NCBI RefSeq assembly: GCF_000014145.1
Contig: NC_008255.1
Location: 807,501-871,500 of the forward strand
Direction of reading: 5' to 3'
Origin: Cytophaga hutchinsonii ATCC 33406
Lineage (GTDB): Bacteria > Bacteroidota > Bacteroidia > Cytophagales > Cytophagaceae
Length of the DNA stretch: 64,000 bases
Shown: positions 37,291 through 46,565 of the stretch, in pieces
Layout: the number at the start of each line of letters is the position of its first letter
How positions within the stretch are numbered: the first letter of the stretch is position 1
Made by a program: the position numbers and the translations under genes
The notes under the pieces: generated by a model
Told to the model about the DNA's origin: nothing
The model's input: the letters and a program-made list of their open reading frames with translations, nothing else
Databases searched by the model: none

Positions 37291-40044
37291 CTAATACCCC
37301 GTACCCAGGTTATTGGCATCGCGTTTCGTTAACTTCATATCACGCAATAGGGAAGACTTGGCATTGAGTGTAAAGAAAAAAGATTGCTGCTGCCCGAATG
37401 GAATCACGCTCATACTCATCTGCCAGCAATGCAGGTCTCTGAATATTTCTATCCGCGTATTGTACGCGATACTTTTTCTGACAAAATCGTAGCCGGATGT
37501 AAATTTAACTTTCCAGTTATCCGATACTTTAACATCGCCGCTGAATGTGAATGCCTGCGAATACACTGCTGTATCATAACCCTGTTTCGAATAACTCAAA
37601 TTGTATCCCAACATTAAATTCCATGGAATGTTAAAGTCTACATACTGAGCTCCCCCGATAAGCGTATAGCCATTAGGGGAGGGCATATTCATCTGATTGG
37701 CAGGCTGAGTAGTTTTTTGCCCCTTTGGATTGAGATTGGTGCTGATAGCAACATTGTAATTTGTCAATATCAGAAATTTAGGGTTTGGATTTTCTGCAGT
37801 TCTTTCACTGGCTAATGTATTGATCCGGTGCTGATAGATCCGTTTGGAATTGGTGGAAGAAACAGAATCCAGTATATAAATATATGGATCAAATGTACCG
37901 TTGAAGTTAATATTGATGCGTTCAAATAAATTTGTCTGTGCGCCCCAGGTAATAAGCGACCATTGCATGGAATCGGCGCCGAAATTATACGAGCCCGCTG
38001 CGTTTACGTTGTCCAGCAATTTTATCTTTTTAGTAGGTGTAAGGCCGGTAGTGTCTTTACGGTTACGTGCTTTACCTTCTAATGAATTTACAAAACTAAA
38101 GGATAAACTATTTACTGTACCGCTGCCTGGGCCGCCATAGATATAACCCTGGTAACGGGAATACGGAATAGGTTCTCCTGTTGTACGTGATACATCCGAA
38201 GAATTTGTATAGAAATACTTATTTCCTTTATCTAATCCGACCAGATCAGGTCTGTATGTATAGGTAAAATTAGGGATAAATGTATGGCGGATGCCCTGGA
38301 GAATTTTATTATTCAACCGGTATAAACCATATATACGTGTTGTTAGTGTTGTAGAAAAATCTCCTGAAAAGGCAGTGTTTAGCCCTTCTATTGATTGTTC
38401 AGCTTGTTTTGTTTGCACCACCCCATTAACAACAGTGGTTGTGTAATCTAATTTATTTGCATACACCCAATTGGTAATTCTAACAGAAGGATTTAAACTA
38501 AAATATTTAAATACTTTAAATGTAGTATTTATGGGTATTGTATTTTGAAGACCCCATTGAGCATTATTAACTATGTCCTGAAAATTATTGTCAAAGCTTA
38601 CAATTGTATCACTATAAAATGTATTTCCAAGAAATGCATTTCTCAACTGGTTTGTTATTATGTACTTGGTGCTTCCATTATAGGCAATGTTAATCTTCTC
38701 AAACCATTTGGTACCATCGCTGTTTTTGCCTTTGAACGGATAGATCCGGTTCATCGAAAAATTTACATCCGGCGCGGTAATATTCATGGTTTTATTCACC
38801 GTATTCTGATTCTGTCTGAAGGCAACAGACATACTGAACGGGCTGTTTCTGAATGCTTTTGACCAGGAAATATTAGATGCAAATTCAGGAGCCTGATAGC
38901 TTGCCGGGTTGTAGCTGTTAGTTGCATAAAACTTACTGGAACTGATATTCACATCTGCAGATAAACGCGATGATTTATTCCCCAGGGTTGCGTGGTTCCA
39001 ACGGAGATTAAAAAGAAGCGGTGCTTTTACCGTGTCAACAAATCCTTCTTTTACTTTGCTGTAGCTCATGCTGCTGGTACCGGTATAGGAATAGCGCTTT
39101 ATGTAACTGGCTGTTGTTGCAAGCCGGTAACTTTTGTTTGCATAGAGATCTCCCAATACTTTTACCCCTACATAATCATTCACCGCCCAGTAGTAACCGC
39201 CATTGCTGATAAAGAACCCTCTGCTGCGCTGCTCGCCGATGGTAGGGAAAATGATACCTGATTTAGAGCGGCGTGTTACGGGAAAGAAACCAAGCGGCAA
39301 GCCCAGCGGTGTCGGGATACCCATGATTTCCATATGAAACGGGCCTGTTACAACTTTATCTCCCGGGATCACTTTTAATTTTGATGCATTAATAGAGAAG
39401 TGCGGATGCGGTAAATTACAGGTGGTATATATGGCATGCTTTACATAAATAGCTTCAGGCGTTTTCTTTACTGGTCCGCCCTGTATGTAGCCATCGCCCT
39501 GGCGGGTAACAATACCGCTGATAATACCCTTGCCGCTTTTCATATTGTACCGGATCGTTTCCGCTACATACATATCGGAGCCTTCTTTAAAGACCGGCTT
39601 GCCGATGGTTTTCCCCTTAAGCGAATCAACAAGTCCGTATGCGTTTACTTCATTTGTTGCCCAGTTGATCTCCATGAATTCCGCTGTCAGAATGCGGCTG
39701 CCGTAGGTAACTTTTGCATCTCCGTATAAATACACTTTCTGTTCGGCAATGTTCATGCGCAGCGAATCGCGGCAGGTATATAAGATGCGTGTTTCAATAT
39801 CACTTTTGGGAATATCAAGCGTATCCGTGGCATTGGCTTTTAAAGAATCAAGGGATTGTGCGTGTGCGGTACGCTGCGTTGTGGTATCGGTAATGGGATT
39901 GAGCACGCCTTCTTTAAAATTCAGTTTCAGAGAATCTGATATAGGCGCTTGCGCATTGATTGATTCTGCCAGTAATAGACAGAAAATCAATGAAAGTATA
40001 CGGAATATCCCCTTGTTATATTTCAGAATTAAATTAAAATGCAC
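37291..40044 (-). CDS. lptD: Putative LPS-assembly outer-membrane protein LptD
   Basis: 917 residues, GTG start, signal peptide ending NAQAP. N-terminal OstA/LptA-like beta-jellyroll at about 85-230 (SLRMNIAEQKVYLYGDAKVTYGSR, YVAETIRYNMKSGKGIISG). The C-terminal LptD barrel has the LPLGFFPVTRRSKSGIIFPTIG block. It inserts LPS or lipooligosaccharide at the outer membrane. Divergent from the amidase gene; the two starts are 45 bases apart. Confidence 0.9.
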   Translation of the reverse strand: MHFNLILKYNKGIFRILSLIFCLLLAESINAQAPISDSLKLNFKEGVLNPITDTTTQRTAHAQSLDSLKANATDTLDIPKSDIETRILYTCRDSLRMNIAEQKVYLYGDAKVTYGSRILTAEFMEINWATNEVNAYGLVDSLKGKTIGKPVFKEGSDMYVAETIRYNMKSGKGIISGIVTRQGDGYIQGGPVKKTPEAIYVKHAIYTTCNLPHPHFSINASKLKVIPGDKVVTGPFHMEIMGIPTPLGLPLGFFPVTRRSKSGIIFPTIGEQRSRGFFISNGGYYWAVNDYVGVKVLGDLYANKSYRLATTASYIKRYSYTGTSSMSYSKVKEGFVDTVKAPLLFNLRWNHATLGNKSSRLSADVNISSSKFYATNSYNPASYQAPEFASNISWSKAFRNSPFSMSVAFRQNQNTVNKTMNITAPDVNFSMNRIYPFKGKNSDGTKWFEKINIAYNGSTKYIITNQLRNAFLGNTFYSDTIVSFDNNFQDIVNNAQWGLQNTIPINTTFKVFKYFSLNPSVRITNWVYANKLDYTTTVVNGVVQTKQAEQSIEGLNTAFSGDFSTTLTTRIYGLYRLNNKILQGIRHTFIPNFTYTYRPDLVGLDKGNKYFYTNSSDVSRTTGEPIPYSRYQGYIYGGPGSGTVNSLSFSFVNSLEGKARNRKDTTGLTPTKKIKLLDNVNAAGSYNFGADSMQWSLITWGAQTNLFERININFNGTFDPYIYILDSVSSTNSKRIYQHRINTLASERTAENPNPKFLILTNYNVAISTNLNPKGQKTTQPANQMNMPSPNGYTLIGGAQYVDFNIPWNLMLGYNLSYSKQGYDTAVYSQAFTFSGDVKVSDNWKVKFTSGYDFVRKSIAYNTRIEIFRDLHCWQMSMSVIPFGQQQSFFFTLNAKSSLLRDMKLTKRDANNLGTGY

Positions 40045-40089
40045 AACTTTGAGTAAAGTTATTGTATTAACTTCATAAATGAGTACAAG

Positions 40090-40863
40090 GTGAAAAAAAA
40101 TCTTTCCATACTTTTTTTAATTACTGTAGTAACATTATCGTCCTTTTCTCCATTAGGGGAGCACTCATACAAAGTTCGTACCATAGTTATAGATGCCGGT
40201 CACGGCGGAAAAGATTCCGGTTGCCACGGAACCACGGGTGTGGAAGCAAAAGTTACCCTGGCAGTTGCCCTTGAACTTGGCCGGATCATAAAAGAAAACA
40301 TGCCTGCCACAAAGGTGTATTATACACGGATGTCGGATAATTTTGTGGAATTACACGATCGTGCCGGTATTGCCAACCGCAATCATGCCGATTTATTTAT
40401 TTCTATTCATTGTAACTCAGGCCCTTCAGACGTTAAAGGTACAGAAACCTATGTTATGGGACTGCATTCTTCGGAAGATAATTTAGATGTTGCCAAACGT
40501 GAAAATGAGGTTGTTTTAAAAGAATCGGATTATAAAAAGAATTACGATGGCTTTGATCCCAAATCACCCCAGGCACATATTCTTTTTTCACTCTACCAAA
40601 ATGCGTATATTGAAAACAGTATTAGGGTAGCCTCAAAAATTGAAAAACAGTTCTCTGTGCGGTTGGGAAGAACAAGCCGCGGTGTAAAACAGGCAGGTTT
40701 TTTAGTGTTATGGAAAACCGCAATGCCCAGCGTACTGATTGAATTGGGTTATTTGACAAATGCTTCTGAAGAAAAGTATTTAACAAATAAAACCAATCAG
40801 GTATATTTAGCGTCCGGAATTTATAGAGCTATTAAAGAATATAAAGCGGAAATAGAAAATTAG
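40090..40863 (+). CDS. N-acetylmuramoyl-L-alanine amidase (Amidase_3)
   Basis: 257 residues from GTG at 40090, signal peptide about 20 residues. Zn-site motifs are VIDAGHGGKDSG, VEAKVTLAVALELGR (Glu ligand) and ISIHCNS. Conserved SVLIELGYLTN carries the catalytic Glu. It cleaves peptide stems from murein in the periplasm. It is 22 bases upstream of the MlaD gene, a pairing that suggests a shared envelope operon. Confidence 0.95.
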   Translation: MKKNLSILFLITVVTLSSFSPLGEHSYKVRTIVIDAGHGGKDSGCHGTTGVEAKVTLAVALELGRIIKENMPATKVYYTRMSDNFVELHDRAGIANRNHADLFISIHCNSGPSDVKGTETYVMGLHSSEDNLDVAKRENEVVLKESDYKKNYDGFDPKSPQAHILFSLYQNAYIENSIRVASKIEKQFSVRLGRTSRGVKQAGFLVLWKTAMPSVLIELGYLTNASEEKYLTNKTNQVYLASGIYRAIKEYKAEIEN

Positions 40864-40885
40864 TTTGTACTGTTAATTTATTCGG

Positions 40886-41812
40886 GTGAAATTTTCAAAA
40901 GAATTTAAAGTAGGTTTAATGACACTTATTGCAGGTGTGATCCTATATCTTGGTTTTAATTTTTTAAAAGGGACAGATGTATTTTCAAATACAAATACCT
41001 ATTATATCAAGTACAGCAAAGTAGACGGATTGGCTCCATCCAATCCTGTTCTGATTAACGGGTATCAGGTTGGTAAAGTGAAAGAGCTTGTTTTAAACCA
41101 GGAAGATAACAACAGCATCCTGGTTTCGATCGATGTACGAAAAGATATCCTGGTTGGGGATGCTACCTATGCAGAAATTTCAAAAGATTTATTGGGAAGT
41201 ATGAGTATTGTGCTAAAAATGGGCAGTAATACCAAACAGGCTGTAAACGGCGATACCATTAAAGGAGGCTTTCAGTTAAGCCTTACAGACATGCTGGGCA
41301 GCAAAGCATATCCGGTAATTGACCACCTGGATACAACACTGGTGCACCTGAGCAAAATGCTGGATGATGACATGCGCAAAAAGCTGTACGGCACCCTGGC
41401 TAATTTAGAAGCTATTTCAGGAATTCTGCGCTCAACCATGCAATCTGGGAAAAGCAGCCTGGATGGCACATTCCAGAACCTGAATACGCTTACAGCGCAT
41501 ATGATCGAAACAGAAAGGCAGTTAACGCCTATACTAAATAAATTTGGTGCGCTTGCAGATTCCCTGAACGACCTGGAACTGAAAGCAACCGTTGCAAATG
41601 CAAATAAATTACTGGTTGAACTGAACAAATCGGCAACCAAAATCAGCAATGGGGAAGGTACATTAGGTGCATTGGTAAATGACAAATCTGCCTATGCCAA
41701 TTTAAATAAAACACTTACCGACCTGGATACCTTACTGGTACACTTAAATAATAATCCGCATCACTTCTTTGCACCCTTCGGTAAAAAGGGTAAGAAGGAG
41801 AAAATAAAATAA
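40886..41812 (+). CDS. MlaD/MCE family lipid-transport protein
   Basis: 308 residues from GTG. A single N-terminal membrane anchor (about 8-28, KVGLMTLIAGVILYLGFNFL), an MCE domain at about 36-115 (YIKYSKVDGLAPSNPVLINGYQVGKV), then a long helical region (about 140-290) that may build a tunnel or needle. Substrate-binding part of an Mla-type phospholipid transporter. No MlaE/F permease or ATPase is in this window. Confidence 0.9.
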   Translation: MKFSKEFKVGLMTLIAGVILYLGFNFLKGTDVFSNTNTYYIKYSKVDGLAPSNPVLINGYQVGKVKELVLNQEDNNSILVSIDVRKDILVGDATYAEISKDLLGSMSIVLKMGSNTKQAVNGDTIKGGFQLSLTDMLGSKAYPVIDHLDTTLVHLSKMLDDDMRKKLYGTLANLEAISGILRSTMQSGKSSLDGTFQNLNTLTAHMIETERQLTPILNKFGALADSLNDLELKATVANANKLLVELNKSATKISNGEGTLGALVNDKSAYANLNKTLTDLDTLLVHLNNNPHHFFAPFGKKGKKEKIK

Positions 41813-41814
41813 GC

Positions 41815-41836
41815 GGCACAAGCAAATGCTTGCGCC
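41815..41836. repeat. GGCRCAAGC palindrome, short copy
   Basis: GGCACAAGC (41815-41823) and GCTTGCGCC (41828-41836) around AAAT; one A-C mismatch on plus is a G-U pair on minus. It starts 2 bases after the mlaD stop and is related to the 13306-13367 repeat. Confidence 0.55.
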
Positions 41837-41883
41837 AGCCGGGAAAGTGGGCAGTTTATAACAGGAAACAGCTATATAATATT

Positions 41884-41917
41884 AAAGCTCCGGAAAAATT
41901 CCGGAGCTTTTGTTTTT
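41884..41917 (+). terminator. Rho-independent terminator of amidase-mlaD
   Basis: AAAGCTCCGGAA (41884-41895) and TTCCGGAGCTTT (41899-41910) are perfect 12-bp arms with an AAA loop, followed by TGTTTTTTT. Confidence 0.85.
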
Positions 41918-42229
41918 TTACCCGTTGAATACATGAGACGGTAATTACGTTAGGCCGTTTTTCATACCAACAGATGCTGCGATTCATTGCCGTTTGGCTT
42001 TAGCCAGCGGTTTAGAGTAAAGGTAGGCACAGCGACCAGCGGTTTTGAAATAATATAAATAACCAACTATTGATAAATTAAAAATACAGGAATATATCCC
42101 TTGCTTTTGTTTTTTCGTAACTATACAAATAATAATTAAATGAATAGGTGATTCGTTTATTACGTATGTACAGCATGAGTAATCTTAATACGTATAACCA
42201 ATTACTTACTACTTATTACCTATATCATC

Positions 42230-43858
42230 ATGGACATCGAATTCAACAAAAACGAAGATACATTAAAAATGCTTTGTTATGCACTGCGCGAACGGCTGAA
42301 AAAAGTGGCACAGGGTGGTGGTGAAAAACGCTTGCAGGCTGAAAAAGAAAAAGGAAAATTTACAGCGCGTGAACGGATCTCGGCATTATTTGATGCCGGC
42401 AGCAGGGTAATAGAAATTGGTGCACTTGCTGCCGAAGACATGTATACGGATGTTGGCGGCTGTCCGTCTGCCGGTGTAGTTGTGAAGATGGGCTACGTGG
42501 AAGGCCGCATCTGTATTGTTGTTGCAAACGATGCGACAGTAAAAGCAGGTGCCTGGTTTCCGATGACAGCAAAGAAAAATCTCCGCGCACAGGAGATCGC
42601 CATGGAGAACCGGATCCCGATCATTTATCTGGTGGATAGTGCGGGTGTATTTCTTCCGATGCAGAATGAAGTATTTGCCGACAAGGAACATTTCGGACGG
42701 ATTTTCAGAAACAATGCCTGGATGTCTTCGGAAGGGATTTTGCAGATCGCAGCGGTGATGGGCAGCTGTGTAGCGGGTGGTGCATATTTGCCGATCATGT
42801 CTGACGAAGCATTTATTGTAGAAGGCACAGGGTCTATTTTTTTAGCGGGATCTTATTTAGTAAAAGCAGCCATTGGCGAAACCGTAGATAATGAAACGCT
42901 TGGCGGTGCAACTGCACAAACGGAAATTTCCGGTGTGATCGACCATAAATGCAAAGATGATGCGGAGTGTTTAACCCGCATACGGGCTGTATTAGCACAT
43001 ACCGGGCATACGGAAAAAGCGGGCTTCGACCGCACGGCACCGGCAAAACCTGCCCTCAATGAAGAAGAGATATACGGGCTCATGCCGCTGGATAGAAGCA
43101 AGCCGTATGATATGATGGACATCATCAACCGGCTGGTGGATGATTCTGCTTTTGAACCGTATAAGGAATTATACGGGCAAACCATTATCTGTGGCTATGC
43201 ACGTATTGATGGCTGGGCAGTAGGCATTGTTGCCAATCAGCGGAAAATTGTAAAGACAAAGAAAAATGAAATGCAGATGGGCGGCGTGATCTACTCTGAC
43301 TCTGCTGATAAAGCTGCGCGTTTTATTATGAATTGCAACCAGCGTAAAGTGCCGCTCGTTTTTATTCAGGATGTAACGGGCTTTATGGTTGGCAGCCGCT
43401 CCGAACAGGGCGGGATCATAAAAGACGGTGCGAAAATGGTTAACGCGATGGCAAATTCGGTCGTGCCCAAGTTTACAGTGATTGTCGGAAATTCCTATGG
43501 CGCCGGAAATTATGCGATGTGCGGAAAAGCGTATGATCCACGGCTGATCATTGCCTGGCCGGGCGCGCAGATAGGCGTAATGAGCGGTGCATCTGCCGCA
43601 AAGACCTTGCTGCAGATCAAGGTTTCTTCACTGAAAGCAAAAGGCAAAGAAATTACTCCTGCCGAAGAAGCGGAACTGTTAAAAGAAATAACCGATAAAT
43701 ACAACGAAGAACTTTCTCCGTATTATGCTGCAGCCCGCTTGTGGATTGATGCAGTGATTGATCCGCTGGAAACAAGATCCTATTTATCAATGGGTATTGA
43801 AGCAGCAAATAATAATCCGAAAATGAAGCGCTTTAATGTTGGTGTAATACAAACGTGA
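42230..43858 (+). CDS. Acyl-CoA carboxylase carboxyltransferase (MCC-beta/PCC-beta like)
   Basis: 542 residues. Carboxyltransferase domains with YLVDSAGVFLPMQNEVF and GSRSEQGGIIKDGAKM, plus the GNSYGAGNYAMCG glycine-rich CoA site. The pattern with N-terminal GGGEKRLQAEKEKGKFTARERI is closest to methylcrotonyl-CoA carboxylase beta subunits (leucine catabolism), but geranyl- or propionyl-CoA forms are possible. The biotin carboxylase subunit is not adjacent, which is unusual. Confidence 0.88.
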   Translation: MDIEFNKNEDTLKMLCYALRERLKKVAQGGGEKRLQAEKEKGKFTARERISALFDAGSRVIEIGALAAEDMYTDVGGCPSAGVVVKMGYVEGRICIVVANDATVKAGAWFPMTAKKNLRAQEIAMENRIPIIYLVDSAGVFLPMQNEVFADKEHFGRIFRNNAWMSSEGILQIAAVMGSCVAGGAYLPIMSDEAFIVEGTGSIFLAGSYLVKAAIGETVDNETLGGATAQTEISGVIDHKCKDDAECLTRIRAVLAHTGHTEKAGFDRTAPAKPALNEEEIYGLMPLDRSKPYDMMDIINRLVDDSAFEPYKELYGQTIICGYARIDGWAVGIVANQRKIVKTKKNEMQMGGVIYSDSADKAARFIMNCNQRKVPLVFIQDVTGFMVGSRSEQGGIIKDGAKMVNAMANSVVPKFTVIVGNSYGAGNYAMCGKAYDPRLIIAWPGAQIGVMSGASAAKTLLQIKVSSLKAKGKEITPAEEAELLKEITDKYNEELSPYYAAARLWIDAVIDPLETRSYLSMGIEAANNNPKMKRFNVGVIQT

Positions 43859-43876
43859 TGAATATATTTGTTGGAT

Positions 43877-44722
43877 ATGGAAGAAGCTAGAATAAAAGCA
43901 TTGATCTCCTTATTGGACGATGAGGATGTGGAAGTAATTTCACAGGTTGAAAAAGAATTGCTTGCTCAGGGCGGATCTATGATTCCTTTTCTTGAAAAAG
44001 AATGGGAAGAAAATTTTAATCCCATTGTTCAGAAACGTATTGAAGATCTGGTTCACCTGCTGCAATTTGTACTGCTGGAAGACCGGCTTTCGCAATGGAA
44101 AAACAAGGGCGGCACAGATCTTATGGAAGGACTCTGGCTGATCTGTACTTATCAATACCCCGATCTGGAATTCAACACGATTAAAAGTGCCATGGAACAG
44201 ATCTATTATGAAGTATGGCTGGATATGAAACCCGATATGCTTCCGCTGGAACAGGTGAAACTGGTAATGAATAACGTATTGTTCAATAAATTAAAATTCA
44301 GCGCCAACACCAAAAATTTTCATTCGCCTGCCAATTCCATGATCAGCCAGGTATTGGAAAGCAAAAAAGGAAATCCGATTTCTCTGTGCTGCATCTACAT
44401 GATGGTGGCACAGAAACTGAAGCTCCCTGTTTACGGCGTTAATTTACCAACGCTATTTATTCTGACATACAAAAGCGACGATACACAGTTTTACATCAGT
44501 CCGTTTCACAAGGGACTGATTTTTACAAAAGAAGACATTGATAATTATCTGCTTCAGCTTAATCTGGCGCCTATTGATTTGTATTACCAGCCCTGCAATA
44601 ATATTGACATTGTGGCGCGTGTATTACGAAACCTGATTGTGTCTTTTGAAAAACTTTCTGAAATGGAACGGGTGGATGATGTGAAAAAAATGCTCCATTT
44701 TTTAACCGGAGAAAAATACTGA
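43877..44722 (+). CDS. SirB1-family transglutaminase-like protein
   Basis: 281 residues from the ATG at 43877. A helical N-terminal region is followed by the SirB1/Transglut_core2 block (SKKGNPISLCCIYMMVAQKLKLPVYGVNLP). In typical relatives GVNLP is followed by GHF or QHF; here it is TLF, so the usual His is missing and activity is doubtful. It follows the carboxyltransferase by 18 bases. Confidence 0.78.
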   Translation: MEEARIKALISLLDDEDVEVISQVEKELLAQGGSMIPFLEKEWEENFNPIVQKRIEDLVHLLQFVLLEDRLSQWKNKGGTDLMEGLWLICTYQYPDLEFNTIKSAMEQIYYEVWLDMKPDMLPLEQVKLVMNNVLFNKLKFSANTKNFHSPANSMISQVLESKKGNPISLCCIYMMVAQKLKLPVYGVNLPTLFILTYKSDDTQFYISPFHKGLIFTKEDIDNYLLQLNLAPIDLYYQPCNNIDIVARVLRNLIVSFEKLSEMERVDDVKKMLHFLTGEKY

Positions 44723-44977
44723 CAGTTATCCTTAAAACAAAGGCTGAAAGGTATTGTATAACAGCGATAGTGTATAAGCGGCCCTTCGTTTTTTATTTGT
44801 GTTCTGCGGAAATAGTTGTATCTTATTATACAGGTAATCAGCTATGGATATCATTTAAAAGTACCGGATATTCAAATCTGTCTGGATGATTGCATACGTA
44901 TATAAATAGAACACAGTGAATGTTTTCCTGTGTACAATTGTTTGTAAAACGTAGTACTTTCTTAACCGGTAAAACCC

Positions 44978-45487
44978 ATGAAAAATAAGTTAACATCCAT
45001 ATTTCTTACCGCTGGCTTGCTGATGAGTTTAACAGCCTGTTCGCAGCAGAAAGCACAGCCGATCAAAAAAACAGATACCATACAAGCAACGTCAAACATG
45101 CCACTTATGCCAATTAAAGATCAGTCCAATTATAATCCATTAACGCCGGAAGAAAAATACGTAATCATCAACAAAGGGACAGAGCGCCCTTTTACCGGTA
45201 AATACTATAATTTTAAAGAACCTGGTACATACATCTGCAAACAGTGTAATGCACCGCTGTACCGTTCTTCAGATAAGTTCGATTCACATTGCGGCTGGCC
45301 GAGTTTTGATGATGAAATACCGGGTGCAGTAACACGTGTGCCAGACGCAGATGGAAGAAGAGTAGAAATCATTTGTACCAATTGCAAAGCACATTTAGGT
45401 CACGTATTTGAAGGCGAACGTATGACAGATAAAAATGTGCGCCATTGTGTAAATTCGATTTCTATTGAATTTGTACCGGTGAAATAA
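44978..45487 (+). CDS. msrB: Peptide-methionine (R)-S-oxide reductase, exported
   Basis: 169 residues. Signal peptide with a lipobox-like LTAC (Cys21), so probably a lipoprotein. MsrB domain about 50-168 with two CxxC zinc pairs (CKQC and CTNC), HCGWPSF and catalytic [11 protein letters not shown]. Repairs R-methionine sulfoxide in envelope proteins. Confidence 0.95.
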   Translation: MKNKLTSIFLTAGLLMSLTACSQQKAQPIKKTDTIQATSNMPLMPIKDQSNYNPLTPEEKYVIINKGTERPFTGKYYNFKEPGTYICKQCNAPLYRSSDKFDSHCGWPSFDDEIPGAVTRVPDADGRRVEIICTNCKAHLGHVFEGERMTDKNVRHCVNSISIEFVPVK

Positions 45488-45525
45488 TATTGCTCTGAAT
45501 GAATTACACCTCATGAATGCATTGA

Positions 45526-45584
45526 GGCGAGCATAAAATAGCCCATGAATTTATTCATGGGCTATTTTATGCTCGCCTATTTTT
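45526..45584. terminator. Bidirectional terminator with perfect 24-bp stem
   Basis: Arms 45526-45549 (starting GGCGAGCAT) and 45554-45577 (ending ATGCTCGCC) are perfect complements with a TTTA loop; TATTTTT follows. It separates msrB and the convergent gene at 45612. Confidence 0.8.
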
Positions 45585-45611
45585 ATGATCACGAACCGGA
45601 TATGTTCGATG

Positions 45612-46559
45612 TTATTTTAATGCATGTAATAAATCTGTGCGGCTGAAATTAATTTTCGGAATGTTCAGCTGGCAGTCTTCAAAAATATCCCGGATCTCTT
45701 TTCCTTGTTCCAGCTGTTGGATAAAGGACAGCAGCGTTCGCTGAATATCGTCCGGATACTGTTTAGCTGCTTTTTTCAGTTCTGTCAATTCTGTGAAACC
45801 TATCTGCTGCAGAATATAAAAGACATTCTGAATAAAATTCTGATTGCTTCCTGCCGGGTACATCACGCGGTCTTTCATCGCACGGATCACATTTCCGTCC
45901 GGATAAAAATCAAAGTATTCAATAGTGTTTACGTTTGATTTTAATCCTTTAAAATAGTTCATGAACTGAAGGATCCGTTTTTTATTTTTTTGCAGAAACG
46001 GGTTTTTACGGATCTTATCCATGGCAGAGCGCTGGTCGTAGGTCCAGGCTGCATAGGTTACAGAAAGCGCTTCCGGATAAAAAACAATGTGCGGTGTATT
46101 TGTATCAATGAATTCCAGGTTGTACAGCGGATTCTGGTATTCTTTTTCTATCTGAATAGCTGTTTCTTCTGTATCGGCATTAATTGAAAAACCTTTTTTG
46201 AATAGGATTGAATTGTAACCGGGTCCGTATGGTGCAACCGAAGTTAATAATAACCTGCCGTGGTGATGGATACTCTGGTGTGTAACCGTTGTATTTCTAT
46301 CCGGCAGCGGCATCCAGAAATGCGCGACCAGGGTAATGTAGGCATTGTCCACAATCGTTAAGGCAATAACCGGATTGATGCGTTTCTGTAAAAAGAAACC
46401 GCTGGAAAGCAGATTCCGCTGTACAATCTCAAAAAGAATCTGTTTGTTTTCAGCCATCTCCAGAAAAAGCGCTCTGGCTGCAGCATGTGCTTCACGGGGC
46501 TGGTTTTTTTTAAAGATGTGCGTTAGGGATTCAATATAATACCCGAGATCTTTTTTCAT
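45612..46559 (-). CDS. Hypothetical protein with a His-rich segment
   Basis: 315 residues, no signal peptide. The segment HQSIHHHGRLLLTSVAPYGPGYNSILF (about 93-120) could bind metal in a cupin-like barrel, but I cannot assign a family. The rest is helical at both ends. It lies 6 bases after the FkbM methyltransferase gene on the same strand, so the two probably form an operon. Confidence 0.6.
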   Translation of the reverse strand: MKKDLGYYIESLTHIFKKNQPREAHAAARALFLEMAENKQILFEIVQRNLLSSGFFLQKRINPVIALTIVDNAYITLVAHFWMPLPDRNTTVTHQSIHHHGRLLLTSVAPYGPGYNSILFKKGFSINADTEETAIQIEKEYQNPLYNLEFIDTNTPHIVFYPEALSVTYAAWTYDQRSAMDKIRKNPFLQKNKKRILQFMNYFKGLKSNVNTIEYFDFYPDGNVIRAMKDRVMYPAGSNQNFIQNVFYILQQIGFTELTELKKAAKQYPDDIQRTLLSFIQQLEQGKEIRDIFEDCQLNIPKINFSRTDLLHALK

Positions 46560-46565
46560 ACAGCC

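Larger units (their letters stand above)
41813..42229. other. Intergenic region with repeat and terminator
   Basis: 417 bases without a gene. It contains the GGCACAAGC palindrome (41815-41836) and a terminator at 41884-41917; the rest is AT-rich and should hold the promoter of the carboxyltransferase gene. Confidence 0.6.

Noticed and set aside
36093-40044. A genomic island carrying the MazF pair
   Set aside because: No tRNA, integrase, transposase or att-like direct repeats are visible around the pair; toxin-antitoxin genes alone do not show an island.
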